Shown here in pieces: positions 53,752 to 61,662 of a stretch of DNA of 64,000 nucleotides. A program made the position numbers and the translations under genes. The stretch lies in assembly GCF_014083985.1 (NCBI RefSeq), contig NZ_CP046907.1:1-64000 (forward strand), written 5' to 3'. Within the stretch, counting starts at the first letter, position 1. The number at the start of each line of letters is the position of its first letter. This stretch comes from Streptomyces sp. SCUT-3 (GTDB lineage Bacteria; Actinomycetota; Actinomycetes; Streptomycetales; Streptomycetaceae). The notes under the pieces are model-generated. The model made no database searches and had not been told where the DNA came from. It was given only the letters and a program-made list of their open reading frames with translations.

Positions 53752-54186
53752 ATGACCGTCGCCAAGGATCCCCGGCCGGTCCGCGACCCGCGGACGCCGG
53801 CGGCAACGTCACACTCCCTGACCTGGCCGCTGCCCCGGGGCGCCGACGCGCCCGCCCGCGCCCGGCGGCTCACCCGCAAGCTCCTGCGGGACTGGGGCCT
53901 GGACGACGAGCACACCTGGCGCGCCGAGGCCGTCGTCTCCGAGATGGTCGCCAACGCGGTCACCCGCAGCCGGCCCGACCTCAACCTGACCTGGCAGCTC
54001 GTCCGCAAGGCGGGGCGGCCCTCGATCCGCGTGGAGATCTCCGCCGGAGGCTCCGCGGCCGTCTCCTCCTGTTCCGAGCACGGCCCCGGGCATCCGGTCG
54101 TGACCGCGCTCGCCCCCCGTTGGGGCACCGCCGCCCAGGACGACCGGCACGGATGCATCCGCTGGGCGGAGATCGACCCCGCCTGA
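53752..54186 (+). CDS. ATP-binding (RsbW/HATPase-type) regulatory protein
   Basis: It encodes 144 residues from ATG 53752 (MTVAKDPRPVRDPRTPAATS), with GGGAAGG upstream. The N box of the GHKL fold is AVVSEMVANAVTRSRPD (about residues 62-78). The distal ATP-lid glycines are weaker (HGPGHPVVTALAPRWGT), and the protein ends with HGCIRWAEI, the usual WxE-like close of Streptomyces RsbW-type proteins. They are thought to act as anti-sigma or anti-anti-sigma kinases. No partner DUF397 or XRE gene is adjacent. An AT-rich promoter-like stretch (GAATATTGAATG) precedes it. Confidence 0.85.
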   Translation: MTVAKDPRPVRDPRTPAATSHSLTWPLPRGADAPARARRLTRKLLRDWGLDDEHTWRAEAVVSEMVANAVTRSRPDLNLTWQLVRKAGRPSIRVEISAGGSAAVSSCSEHGPGHPVVTALAPRWGTAAQDDRHGCIRWAEIDPA

Positions 54187-54202
54187 GCACTCCCCCCGCC
54201 CC

Positions 54203-54282
54203 GTCCCGCCCCGCGGGGCGGGACGGTCCGCCGGGCGGCTGCGGCCCACCGCCCTCGGGGCAGGTGGGCCGCAGCCGCCCGG
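54203..54282 (+). terminator. Double hairpin terminator after the HATPase gene
   Basis: First a perfect palindrome at 54203-54224 (GTCCCGCCCCG and complement), then 20-bp perfect arms CCGGGCGGCTGCGGCCCACC (54231-54250) and its complement at 54263-54282. There is no T run. It is very stable and probably serves both strands. Confidence 0.85.
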
Positions 54283-54307
54283 GAACGTCCCCGCGGTCGG
54301 CCGGCCG

Positions 54308-54442
54308 TCAGCACTGGAGCGGCATCGTCCAGCAGTTGGACCCGGCGGGCCTGCCCGAGAGGCGGTCGGTCGGCCAGGAGATCGCGTCGCCCTGATCGGT
54401 GAGGAGGGGGTGAGGCGGTTGGTGAGCGCAAGCCGACAGCAA
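54308..54442 (-). CDS. Possible 44-residue Cys-containing peptide
   Basis: A TTG at 54442 has GAGG seven bases upstream and opens a 44-codon frame ending at TGA 54308-54310. The peptide contains DAISWPTDRLSGRPAGSN and closes with CWTMPLQC. A polar leader-like N-terminal half and a short Cys/Trp-bearing end would suit a ribosomally made modified peptide precursor, but there is no adjacent modification enzyme, and TTG starts are rare. It lies between a strong terminator and the nucleotidyltransferase-like gene. It could be chance. Confidence 0.28.
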   Translation of the reverse strand: MLSACAHQPPHPLLTDQGDAISWPTDRLSGRPAGSNCWTMPLQC

Positions 54443-54506
54443 GCTATTACCTCAGGTACCCCGTCGATCGATCGCGCTACGGCAACTGTCGTTCCGGCCG
54501 CCCGGT

Positions 54507-55130
54507 TCACCCCGGGAGGCCTTTCCGCGACGGGGCGGAGGGCCAGTCCAGCACCGTCAACTCGGGCCACTGCCGTCGCCAGCGGGCCGCCTTGGTCTCG
54601 TAGACCTCCCGCGGGGCGAGCACCGGATTCGGGCGCACGACGAGGCCGAAAACGTCGGAGAGCCCGTGCGGTGCGTAGATCCGCCACCGGCCCCCGGGCT
54701 CCAGGCGCACCCCCAGGCAGCAGGTGGTCGCGACGAAGCAGTCGATGGCCGACTCCGCGGACACGTGCGGAGCGCACGCGACCCCGAACTTCCGCTCGTA
54801 CCACAGGTGGACCCGGGCCTCGTTGCGGATCTCGACCTCGGCGGGCAGGCCGCCGAAGACCTCCCTCCCCGCCCGGATCACCGCGTCCTCCGCCTCCCAG
54901 GACAGGTCCCCGTCGTCGAAGTAGAAGACGTCGTAGTCCTTGATCCCACTGGCGGGAGGCCTGCCGGTGACGACGTTCCACACGGTCTGGAACAGGCACC
55001 CTCCCGTCAGGTACCAACCGGGCAGCCCCATTGACGCGGCCCGGTCCAGCACCTCCAGCAGTACGTCGTTGCGGGAGAGCGCCGACTTCAGGGCGGCGGT
55101 CCGCTCGTCCGGGGAAAGGTGTCCTGCCAC
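54507..55130 (-). CDS. Nucleotidyltransferase family protein (COG3575-like)
   Basis: It encodes 207 residues from GTG 55130 (VAGHLSPDERTAALKSALSR), with GGGAG close upstream. The nucleotidyltransferase-type motif is YLTGGCLFQTVWNVVTGRPP with IKDYDVFYFDDGDLSWEAED (the DxD pair), then VHLWYERKFGVACAPHVSAE and SAIDCFVATTCCLGVRLEPG. The family has a pol-beta-like fold and unknown substrate. Monocistronic. Confidence 0.85.
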   Translation of the reverse strand: MAGHLSPDERTAALKSALSRNDVLLEVLDRAASMGLPGWYLTGGCLFQTVWNVVTGRPPASGIKDYDVFYFDDGDLSWEAEDAVIRAGREVFGGLPAEVEIRNEARVHLWYERKFGVACAPHVSAESAIDCFVATTCCLGVRLEPGGRWRIYAPHGLSDVFGLVVRPNPVLAPREVYETKAARWRRQWPELTVLDWPSAPSRKGLPG

Positions 55131-55504
55131 CTCCCGTACCTACCACGCGGCGTACCGGCTTCGCTGCGGAACCAGCGTCGGGGAACTGGGGCTCCGGCCC
55201 TGCCCCGGACGACCGGAGGAGGCCCCGGAGAAGGCCCCGGAGCCTTCCCCTCCCGCGGGGCGGACCACCCCGCCGCACGCCCGGCAGGACCGTCGGGCCG
55301 TCAATTCCCTTGACCCGAAAGCCCCTTGGGGATACGAAACGGCCAGAGGTGAGAAGTCTCACGAAAAGCCGCTTCCATTCGGAATTCCGCTCCCCCGTCG
55401 GTCAGGATCTTCACCGACGACAAGCCCTCGCCACCCCGGCGGGGCGGTCCGGGTGGACGCCGAGTCCTGCCGCCGCCCGGACGACCGGTCGACAGACTGC
55501 GGAT
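55131..55504. other. Intergenic upstream region, no gene seen
   Basis: This is the long leader and promoter region of the NlpC/P60 gene. An AT-richer block at 55326-55385 (TACGAAACGGCCAGAGGTGA) could hold the promoter. No coding frame is convincing. Confidence 0.5.
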
Positions 55505-55640
55505 CGGCAGGAGTGGAGGACCCGGCAAGACCGGGGCGGGAGCACCACGGCCGCCCCTTGGGGTGAAGCCGCGTCAGCGGCCGGGCGACTTCGCCGCCCG
55601 AATCCGACAGGTCATCCTTCACAGGCGGACGACGAAGGGT
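55505..55640 (+). ncRNA. c-di-AMP riboswitch (ydaO/yuaA type)
   Basis: The leader of the NlpC/P60 gene shows the conserved words of the actinomycete ydaO class in order: GGACCCGGCAAGACC (from 55518), CTTGGGGTGAAGCCGCG (55557), a stem GGGCGACTTCGCCGCCC (55583-55599), then GAATCCGACAGGTCATCC and ACAGGCGG. The aptamer binds cyclic di-AMP, and in Streptomyces it stands before cell-wall hydrolase genes, where the ligand lowers expression. The gene downstream fits this role. Exact ends are approximate. Confidence 0.88.
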
Positions 55641-55645
55641 TGCGC

Positions 55646-56125
55646 ATGACCGCGCAGAACCATGTCCCGTCCCTGCTGTCCCGGGCCGGCACCGTCCCGG
55701 CCCTGGCCCTCACCGCCCTCGCCGGCACGATGCTGCTGCCCGGCGCCGTGCCCGAAGCACGGGCGGCGACCCCCGGTCACGCCGCCGAGGCGCTGAGCGT
55801 GGCGGCCTCGAAGAAGGGGTCCCCCTACAAGTACGGAGCCGCGGGCCCGTCCCGCTTCGACTGCTCCGGCCTGACCCTCTACTCCTACAAGAAGGCCGGC
55901 AAGACGCTGCCCCGCACCGCGCAGCAGCAGTACAACAAGACCCGCCACCTGTCGGCGGCCGACCGCCGGAAGGGCGACCTGGTCTTCTTCCGCTCCGGCG
56001 GGAGCGTGTACCACGTGGGCATCTACGCCGGGAACCACAAGATCTGGCACTCGCCGAAGGCGGGTTCGGTGGTGAAGCTGGAGCGGATCTGGTCGAAGTC
56101 GGTCTCCTACGGCCGCGTGCGCTGA
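55646..56125 (+). CDS. Secreted NlpC/P60 cell-wall endopeptidase
   Basis: It encodes 159 residues from ATG 55646 (MTAQNHVPSLLSRAGTVPAL), with AAGGG upstream. The signal peptide core is LALTALAGTMLLPGAVPEARA. The catalytic domain follows at once: Cys in PSRFDCSGLTLYSYKKAG (about residue 70), His in VYHVGIYAGNHKIWHSPKAG (about 122) and a third polar residue nearby. It cuts the gamma-D-Glu-diamino-acid stem of peptidoglycan. It is short, with no LysM or coiled-coil region. It is under c-di-AMP riboswitch control, which fits cell-wall remodelling at germination or growth. Confidence 0.93.
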   Translation: MTAQNHVPSLLSRAGTVPALALTALAGTMLLPGAVPEARAATPGHAAEALSVAASKKGSPYKYGAAGPSRFDCSGLTLYSYKKAGKTLPRTAQQQYNKTRHLSAADRRKGDLVFFRSGGSVYHVGIYAGNHKIWHSPKAGSVVKLERIWSKSVSYGRVR

Positions 56126-56148
56126 CCGTTCCCGCCTCGCGGCGGCCC

Positions 56149-56187
56149 GGCCGTGCGGCGGCCCGCCGGAGGGCTCGCCGCACGGCC
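56149..56187. terminator. Hairpin terminator between convergent genes
   Basis: GGCCGTGCGGCG (56149-56160) and CGCCGCACGGCC (56176-56187) are perfect 12-bp arms between the NlpC/P60 (+) and polysaccharide lyase (-) genes. Confidence 0.75.
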
Positions 56188-56200
56188 CGGGGACGGCTCC

Positions 56201-57556
56201 TCACTTCGAGGAGGGGCCGACCTCGTCCGGCGTCAGCGGCGCACGGGTGACGGCGGACCCTGCCTCGAACTGCTCGGCTCCGGCGTTCGCGACCGCCGGC
56301 CGGGTGCGCCCGTTGATGTCGGTGCTCACCTGCGGGAACGGGCCCGGCGCCCGTTCCACCGCCGGGATCTTCAAGGAGTCGCGGGTGAGCCGCAGCACCC
56401 CTTGCGCGTCGGCCTCGAGCCGGGGGTCGGCCTGCACACCCCCGGAGGCGGGCAGGTCGCCCCGCTGCTTCGTCGCCACGTTGCCCCTCCAGGTGAACCC
56501 CTCGGCGGCGGGCACCTGCACGGCCTTGTCCTCGGAGACCAGGATGTTCGCCGCCACCGTCGCCTTCGACGGCGGCACCTCACCGCTCTTGACCCGCAGG
56601 GCGGCCTGGCCGCCGGTGGCGACGACGGTGTTGTGGACGATCAGCGTCCGCCGGGCGGGCAGGTGTGCCCGGTCGTTGTCCCCCGGTCCGACGATCAGCT
56701 GGCCCTCGCCCTGGATGTGGTTGTTGAACACCTCGTGGTCGTCGCCGTAGACGCGGATGCCGGCCGTGCCGAGCAGGAAGTTGCCGCTGACCGTGGTGCC
56801 GTTGCCCGAGCGCAGCACGATCGATCCGCGCTTCCCGCCGGTCACCGTGTTGTTCCGGACGGTGTTGCCGGAACACTTGACGGAGACGACCTCGTCGTCG
56901 CCGCTCGCCTCGAGGAAGAGGTTGCCCTCGATCACCGCGTTCGCGACCGCGGGCCCCTTCACCCCGTAGCCCAGCCGGATGGCCTCGCCGCCGTTGCTCC
57001 CGCCGTACCGGTGGTCGTGGAAGAGGTTGCGGTCCACGCGCACGCGCCGTGCGACGGTGTCCCCCGGGCCGTTGATCTGGAGGAAGACCCCCTGCGCGGA
57101 CTTGCGGCGGAAGGTGTTGCGGTCGACGCGGGTGTCGTCGGCCTCCACCAGCAGCCAGCTGTTCTTCGTGCCGGGTTCGTCGAGCTCGAAGAGGTTCCGG
57201 GTGATCCTGATGCGCCGGGCGGTGTGCGCCACCGTCAGCGGGGTGCTCTGCCGGAACTGGAAGCCCTGGATCACCAGGTGCTCGGCCCCGGCGAAGGCGA
57301 AGCTCGCCCTCCCGTCGAAGACCGCCTTGCCGCGGCGGGCCGAGGCTATGGTGACGGGGGCCTCCTCGGCGCCGGAGACCCGCAGCGTCACGGGCTTGTC
57401 CCAGCGGTAGTTCCCCGGGGCCAGCTCCACCCGGTCCCCCGGTGCGGCCCCGGCGAGCGCCTTCGCCAGCGCCTCGGCGCTCTCCACCACGACCCGCCGG
57501 CCGGTCGCCGTCGCGCTCGCCGCGGCGTCCTCCTGCGCGGACGGAAGTGTGGTCAT
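56201..57556 (-). CDS. Right-handed beta-helix polysaccharide lyase (PL6, chondroitinase B/alginate-lyase-like)
   Basis: It encodes 451 residues from ATG 57556 (MTTLPSAQEDAAASATATGR), with GGGGGA upstream. The opening VVVESAEALAKALAGAAPGD and VELAPGNYRWDKPVTLRVSG is the PL6 start; repeated coils follow (RITRNLFELDEPGTKNSWLL, TFRRKSAQGVFLQINGPGDT, NNTVTGGKRGSIVLRSGNGT). Such enzymes cleave uronate-containing polysaccharides by beta-elimination. There is no signal peptide, which is odd for a lyase of polymers. About 310 bases upstream have no gene. It is convergent with the cell-wall hydrolase. Confidence 0.85.
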   Translation of the reverse strand: MTTLPSAQEDAAASATATGRRVVVESAEALAKALAGAAPGDRVELAPGNYRWDKPVTLRVSGAEEAPVTIASARRGKAVFDGRASFAFAGAEHLVIQGFQFRQSTPLTVAHTARRIRITRNLFELDEPGTKNSWLLVEADDTRVDRNTFRRKSAQGVFLQINGPGDTVARRVRVDRNLFHDHRYGGSNGGEAIRLGYGVKGPAVANAVIEGNLFLEASGDDEVVSVKCSGNTVRNNTVTGGKRGSIVLRSGNGTTVSGNFLLGTAGIRVYGDDHEVFNNHIQGEGQLIVGPGDNDRAHLPARRTLIVHNTVVATGGQAALRVKSGEVPPSKATVAANILVSEDKAVQVPAAEGFTWRGNVATKQRGDLPASGGVQADPRLEADAQGVLRLTRDSLKIPAVERAPGPFPQVSTDINGRTRPAVANAGAEQFEAGSAVTRAPLTPDEVGPSSK

Positions 57557-57869
57557 CGCAATCCCCCTGTTGTCTGTCGCTCTCGCCGCGGACACGCCTC
57601 GCGGCGGCCTGCGGCAGCGGTTCGGTCCGGTGCGGGCGATGTGCACCGGCTGTCGGACGGAGCCATCCTTCTCCGGCCCGCCGACGTCCCGCTAACGTCC
57701 GCCGGGGCACCACCGAAAGGGGGCCGGGCACAGACAGTGAAGACGCCCGCCCCGGTGCCCGTACAGCCGGCCTTGGCCGCAGGACCGTTGCACGGGCACG
57801 GGAGTACGGGCGGCCGCACTCGCCCTTCACCACCCGAGAGGGCGGCCGTTCCCCCCGGGCCCCGGAGCC
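57557..57869. other. Intergenic, no gene recognised
   Basis: This is leader and promoter space for the lyase gene on the minus strand, plus about 200 GC-rich bases with no frame of coding character. Confidence 0.45.
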
Positions 57870-58604
57870 TCAGCCGCCGGCCAGGGCGCTGTCCAGGAGA
57901 GGGAGCAGGCGGTCCCAGTGGCGCTTCAGCCCGGAGGCGCTGAAGGCGTCGGTGTCGGGCATGGTGAAGCCGTGGACGGTGCCGGGGTAGATCTCGGAGG
58001 TGTGGTCGACACCTGCGGCGTCCAAGGCCCGGTTGAGCTCGCCGAGGGCCTCGGGGGTCATGTCGCCTTCAGCGTGGCCGAAGTGGACCCGGGCGGTGAG
58101 TTCGGAGAGGAGACCGGGGCCGTCGGCGCCCACGGGGCCGTGGAATGCGGCGACGGCGGCCACCCTGCCGGGGTGGGCCGCGGCGGTGCGCACCGCCAGG
58201 AGACCGCCTATGCAGTAGCCGGTCACCGCGACCGGACCGGCGCCGACCTCGGGCCGGGTGGTGAGGAACCCGAGGTAGGCGTCGGCGTCGCTGAGGACGC
58301 GTTCGGCGGTGTGCGCCTCGATCAAGGGCATCAACCGGGCCATGACCCGGGGCCGGACTTCTTCTCCGATGTGCTCGGGCAGTTGGATCACAGGTGCCGG
58401 GCCGTGCCGGTGGAAGATGTTGGGGACGAGCACGTAGTACCCGTGCCGGGCCAGTTCGTGGGCCATGTCCCGCAGCACGGGACGGATGCCGAAGCCGTCC
58501 GCGTACATCAGCACCCCCGGGTGCCGCTCGCCGTGGTCGGGGAAGGCGGCGATTGCATCGGCCTGACCGTCTGCGGTGGGGATCTGCAGCATCTCGACGG
58601 GCAT
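57870..58604 (-). CDS. Dienelactone hydrolase family protein
   Basis: It encodes 244 residues from ATG 58604 (MPVEMLQIPTADGQADAIAA), with AGGAGGA six bases upstream. The triad is the Cys in VAVTGYCIGGLLAVRTAAAH, the Asp in HFGHAEGDMTPEALGEL and the His in IYPGTVHGFTMPDTDAFSAS. It is a typical DLH of about 240 residues, cytosolic, opening lactone or enol-lactone rings. It is not closely related to the hydrolase at 23097. It stands alone. Confidence 0.92.
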   Translation of the reverse strand: MPVEMLQIPTADGQADAIAAFPDHGERHPGVLMYADGFGIRPVLRDMAHELARHGYYVLVPNIFHRHGPAPVIQLPEHIGEEVRPRVMARLMPLIEAHTAERVLSDADAYLGFLTTRPEVGAGPVAVTGYCIGGLLAVRTAAAHPGRVAAVAAFHGPVGADGPGLLSELTARVHFGHAEGDMTPEALGELNRALDAAGVDHTSEIYPGTVHGFTMPDTDAFSASGLKRHWDRLLPLLDSALAGG

Positions 58605-59034
58605 GAGTCCTCCTGTCGTGGTTGACGTGTCGAACGCGTGGTCAACACGACGGAGGCGGAGCTCGCGCGGCAGCGCCAGATCCTCGATCGGTCAGCGGGC
58701 CCGTATCGACCCGTACGGCGCTCAGGAGAGCACCGGGTCGCCGATCCGTGTGCGGCGCGATGCCGTCCCGGTGGTCATGGCCGCACAGCGTAGCCCACCG
58801 GGCCGACGCCGGCGTACAAGTCCACCGTGCGGCCCGCGAGGACGGCCTCGGCCGGTACTTCGGGCCCCGCCCCCGGTCCGTGCGCTGCCCGTGGGGGGAA
58901 CACCTGCCCCGCGGCTGCACGGCCCCCGGCGCGCTTCGAAACCCTCCCCCGTTCCGGGCGGGCATCCCGGCGTTGCGTCCCGAATGCTGTTCGAAGCCCG
59001 TCGCCCGCGAGAGCACGGCGCGGATTCCGAGCAC
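58605..59034. other. Intergenic, 3' of tap; possible gene scraps only
   Basis: In tap-tpg loci of Streptomyces, tpg would be expected just downstream of tap, that is here; none is found. A minus-strand phrase RTVDLYAGVGPVGYAV near 58785-58850 resembles a methyltransferase SAM loop but has no protein around it. Confidence 0.5.
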
Positions 59035-61224
59035 CTACACGGTGCCGTCCTTGATGTGGCGGGCGGGGTTGTGGCCGTTCTCGAGCAGGTCGACGGCCCA
59101 CAGCATCGGCCCGGTGCCCTCGTGCTTGACCATGCCGGGGCTGACGCCGAGGCGGAAGGTCCCGGGCAGCGGCCTGCCGTCGGGGGTGTGCGGGAGGAGG
59201 TCCAGCGGAGAGGGGCCGGAAGAGGGGTAGACGACGCAGTCGGAGAGGACGGCGAGCGGGAAGAGCCCGGCCGTCTCGGCGAGCCTGCGCATCTTGCGGT
59301 GCATGCCGGTGCGGGCGGCGGCGATCACCGCGGCGCGGATGTCGGGACGCCAGGTGGGGCGCTCCAGTGCGGACCAGCGCTGCCCGGGGCGGTAGCCGGC
59401 GCCCTGGGGCCGTTCGCGGAGCTTGCCGATGCCGCCCTTGACGGTGGCCTTGATCGCGGCCAGGACCGCGGCGGCGACCGGGTCGGACTGCTTGTGGGTG
59501 CGCATGGCGGCGAGGAAGGCCCCGGGCTCCAGGTCGGGGGTGACTCCGAGGTCGGCCATGGTGGCCAGGTAGGCGGCGCGCAGACGGTCGTACCAGGGGT
59601 CGAGGTAGGGGCCGGCCTCGGGACGGATCCACGCCTGCAGGGGCCGGACGTCGGCGCCGAGCTCGACCGCGTAGGCGAGCGTGGGGGTGGCGTACCAGGC
59701 GGGGCCTTCGGGGCGTCGGCCGTGGGGGGTGAAGGGACTGGGCAGGCGGGGGTCGAGGTCGATGCCGGAGAGGTCCGCGTACCAGGCGCCGGGGGTCTTC
59801 CTGTCGAAGACGGGGCGGTGGACGTGGAGAGGGGCGCCCAGGCCGACGGTCAGCCGGGAGGCGGCCGCCAGGAAGGCCGCGTTGACGTCCAGGCCGACGG
59901 CGAAGGGCTCGAGGCACTCGGCGTCGGAGAGCAGGCCGGGTTCGCGGATCCACTCGTAGGCCTCCTCGTCGAGGACCTCGGCCTCGGAGCGGCCGGCGGC
60001 GACGGGGTGCTCGTCCGGGGCCTCGCAGGGGGCGGGGTCGACCGGCGCGGTCAGCGACCCGGTGACCGGCCCGGACGTCCAGGCGCCGGTGGCGCGGTCG
60101 CGGACGGGCCGGGTGGGCGGGCGCAGCGCGGTCATCAGCTCCAGGCCGGTGACCGCGGTGGAACCGCACGGGGTCAGCACCCGGGCCGCGTAGGCGCCCA
60201 GGGCCCTGGCGAGGTCGGGGGCGGGAAGGGTGCCGGCCGCGGGCCAGGCCCGCTCGTCCAGGGCCCCCCAGGGCAGGACGGCGAGCTGCACGCACAGGCG
60301 GCGGCGCCCGTCGGCGGCGCGGTAGACCCGCGCCCACGGGCCGAAGCCGCGGCGGGTCAGCTGCCACTTCGCGCGGGCGAGCTGCTTGACCGCCTTGTGG
60401 TCCTCGGGCAGGCGCAGTCCGCGGCGGTCGGCGAGGACGGACGGCAGGCCCAGGCGGCCGGCGGCGGCCTCGGTGACGACCAGCAGCGGGTCGGCGTCCC
60501 GTCCGTGCGGGTGCAGCCGCGGCGCTCCCAGCGCGGTGGTCTCCTCCAGCGCCCACCGGACCAGCTCGGGCAGCGCGGTGTCCGGGCAGCGGAGGGTCCG
60601 GCCGTCGACCAGATGGGCGATGCCGTCACCGTCGAGGACGGCCAGCGGCCCGTTGGCGAAACGCGGATCGGCCGGGGCCGGCGCGGCGGCCCGCCCCGCC
60701 GCGGCGGCCTTTCCCACCGGGCGCCCGGGGCGCCCGGGTCCGGACGGGGGTGAGGTCCGCGCACGGCCGGATGCCGTCGCGGGCCGGGACGCCGGGCGCG
60801 TCGGCGCGGCCTCCACGGCGGGGGCCGGGACGGCCGTGGCAGGCGCGGCGGGGGCCGGGGCCGGGGCGGTCGTGGCGGGGGCAGGCGCGGCGGGGGCCGG
60901 GGCCGGGGCGGCCGTGGCGGGGGTGGGCGCGGGTGGCGCGGGTGCCGCGGCCGGCGCGGGGTAGCGGGCGGCCAGGCCGTCCAGGAGTCGGATGTAGGCC
61001 TCGCGTCGCGGGGGTCGCGGCTCGGCCTTGCCGCTCTCCCAGTTCACGACCGTCGCGCGGCGCACCCCCAGCGCTGCGGCGATCTGTTCCTGGGTCAGAC
61101 CGGCGGCCCTGCGCAGGCGTTCCCGTTCGGCGGGGGGCGGCAGGTCCGGCTGGTCGACGCGGGCGAGCAGCGCGTCCACCGACGCGAACAGGTCAGGGGC
61201 GGCCCCGGTTCCGGCCTCGGACAT
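59035..61224 (-). CDS. tap: Telomere-associated protein Tap
   Basis: It encodes 729 residues from ATG 61224 (MSEAGTGAAPDLFASVDALL), with GGAGG upstream. The N-terminal HTH is LTQEQIAAALGVRRATVVNW (about residues 40-60). An Ala/Pro-rich repetitive linker (about 85-170) comes next, then the conserved body: DPRFANGPLAVLDGDGIAHL, LPEDHKAVKQLARAKWQLTR, WYATPTLAYAVELGADVRPL, AIKATVKGGIGKLRERPQGA and LGVSPGMVKHEGTGPMLWAV. Tap binds the folded 3' overhang of the telomere and recruits Tpg. Family length is about 740. The frame is intact. Here tap is not followed by tpg; the nearest is 20 kb away on the same strand. Confidence 0.93.
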   Translation of the reverse strand: MSEAGTGAAPDLFASVDALLARVDQPDLPPPAERERLRRAAGLTQEQIAAALGVRRATVVNWESGKAEPRPPRREAYIRLLDGLAARYPAPAAAPAPPAPTPATAAPAPAPAAPAPATTAPAPAPAAPATAVPAPAVEAAPTRPASRPATASGRARTSPPSGPGRPGRPVGKAAAAGRAAAPAPADPRFANGPLAVLDGDGIAHLVDGRTLRCPDTALPELVRWALEETTALGAPRLHPHGRDADPLLVVTEAAAGRLGLPSVLADRRGLRLPEDHKAVKQLARAKWQLTRRGFGPWARVYRAADGRRRLCVQLAVLPWGALDERAWPAAGTLPAPDLARALGAYAARVLTPCGSTAVTGLELMTALRPPTRPVRDRATGAWTSGPVTGSLTAPVDPAPCEAPDEHPVAAGRSEAEVLDEEAYEWIREPGLLSDAECLEPFAVGLDVNAAFLAAASRLTVGLGAPLHVHRPVFDRKTPGAWYADLSGIDLDPRLPSPFTPHGRRPEGPAWYATPTLAYAVELGADVRPLQAWIRPEAGPYLDPWYDRLRAAYLATMADLGVTPDLEPGAFLAAMRTHKQSDPVAAAVLAAIKATVKGGIGKLRERPQGAGYRPGQRWSALERPTWRPDIRAAVIAAARTGMHRKMRRLAETAGLFPLAVLSDCVVYPSSGPSPLDLLPHTPDGRPLPGTFRLGVSPGMVKHEGTGPMLWAVDLLENGHNPARHIKDGTV

Positions 61225-61662
61225 GCAGCACCTCCACGCGCCAACTGTACGTCGGACCGTACCCCGGAACGTACTTCTCCCCGCCGTGTCCGCACGGGCG
61301 CGCCCCGGAGAAGGACGAGGGGGCGGGCCGCGGCCGCCAGTCATGGTCCGCGCAGGCGCCGTGCGGCTTCGCCGACGCCCTTCCCGGGGACGGCGGTTGC
61401 CGCCTGCAGCGAGCCCACGGCCCGCCGTCCCGGGGCAACCGCCCTTCGCGGGAACCGTGTTCGCCGCGGGCCCGGTCTCCGGGTATGCGCCCGGCGCTCC
61501 CGCCCGTTCAGTACCGTTTCCCCGGGACCACCCGTCCCCGGCCGGACCGCGCGCCGGGTACGCGGGGGTCACGGCCGAGGATCCGGACGGCTCGACGCGC
61601 AGTGAACACCGGGCGCCGCCGCGGCCGGCGCCGTAACGTTCCTCCAGCGGAAGGATGCCTCA
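61225..61662. promoter_or_regulatory. Divergent promoter region of tap with GTAC motifs
   Basis: No gene in 438 bases. GTAC occurs three times within 23-45 bases of the tap start (GTACG...CGTAC at 61247-61262 and ACGTAC near 61270), a possible binding site, perhaps for Tap's own HTH. The opposite side carries the GGAAGGA ribosome site of the metallophosphoesterase gene. Confidence 0.5.

Noticed and set aside
58785-58850. VDLYAGVGP phrase like a methyltransferase SAM loop
   Set aside because: No other motif, start or reading context; the flanking frame is antisense or out-of-frame extension of tap.
58576-60753. 725-codon plus-strand frame
   Set aside because: Almost wholly antisense to tap, Gly/Val-rich shadow of third-position GC.
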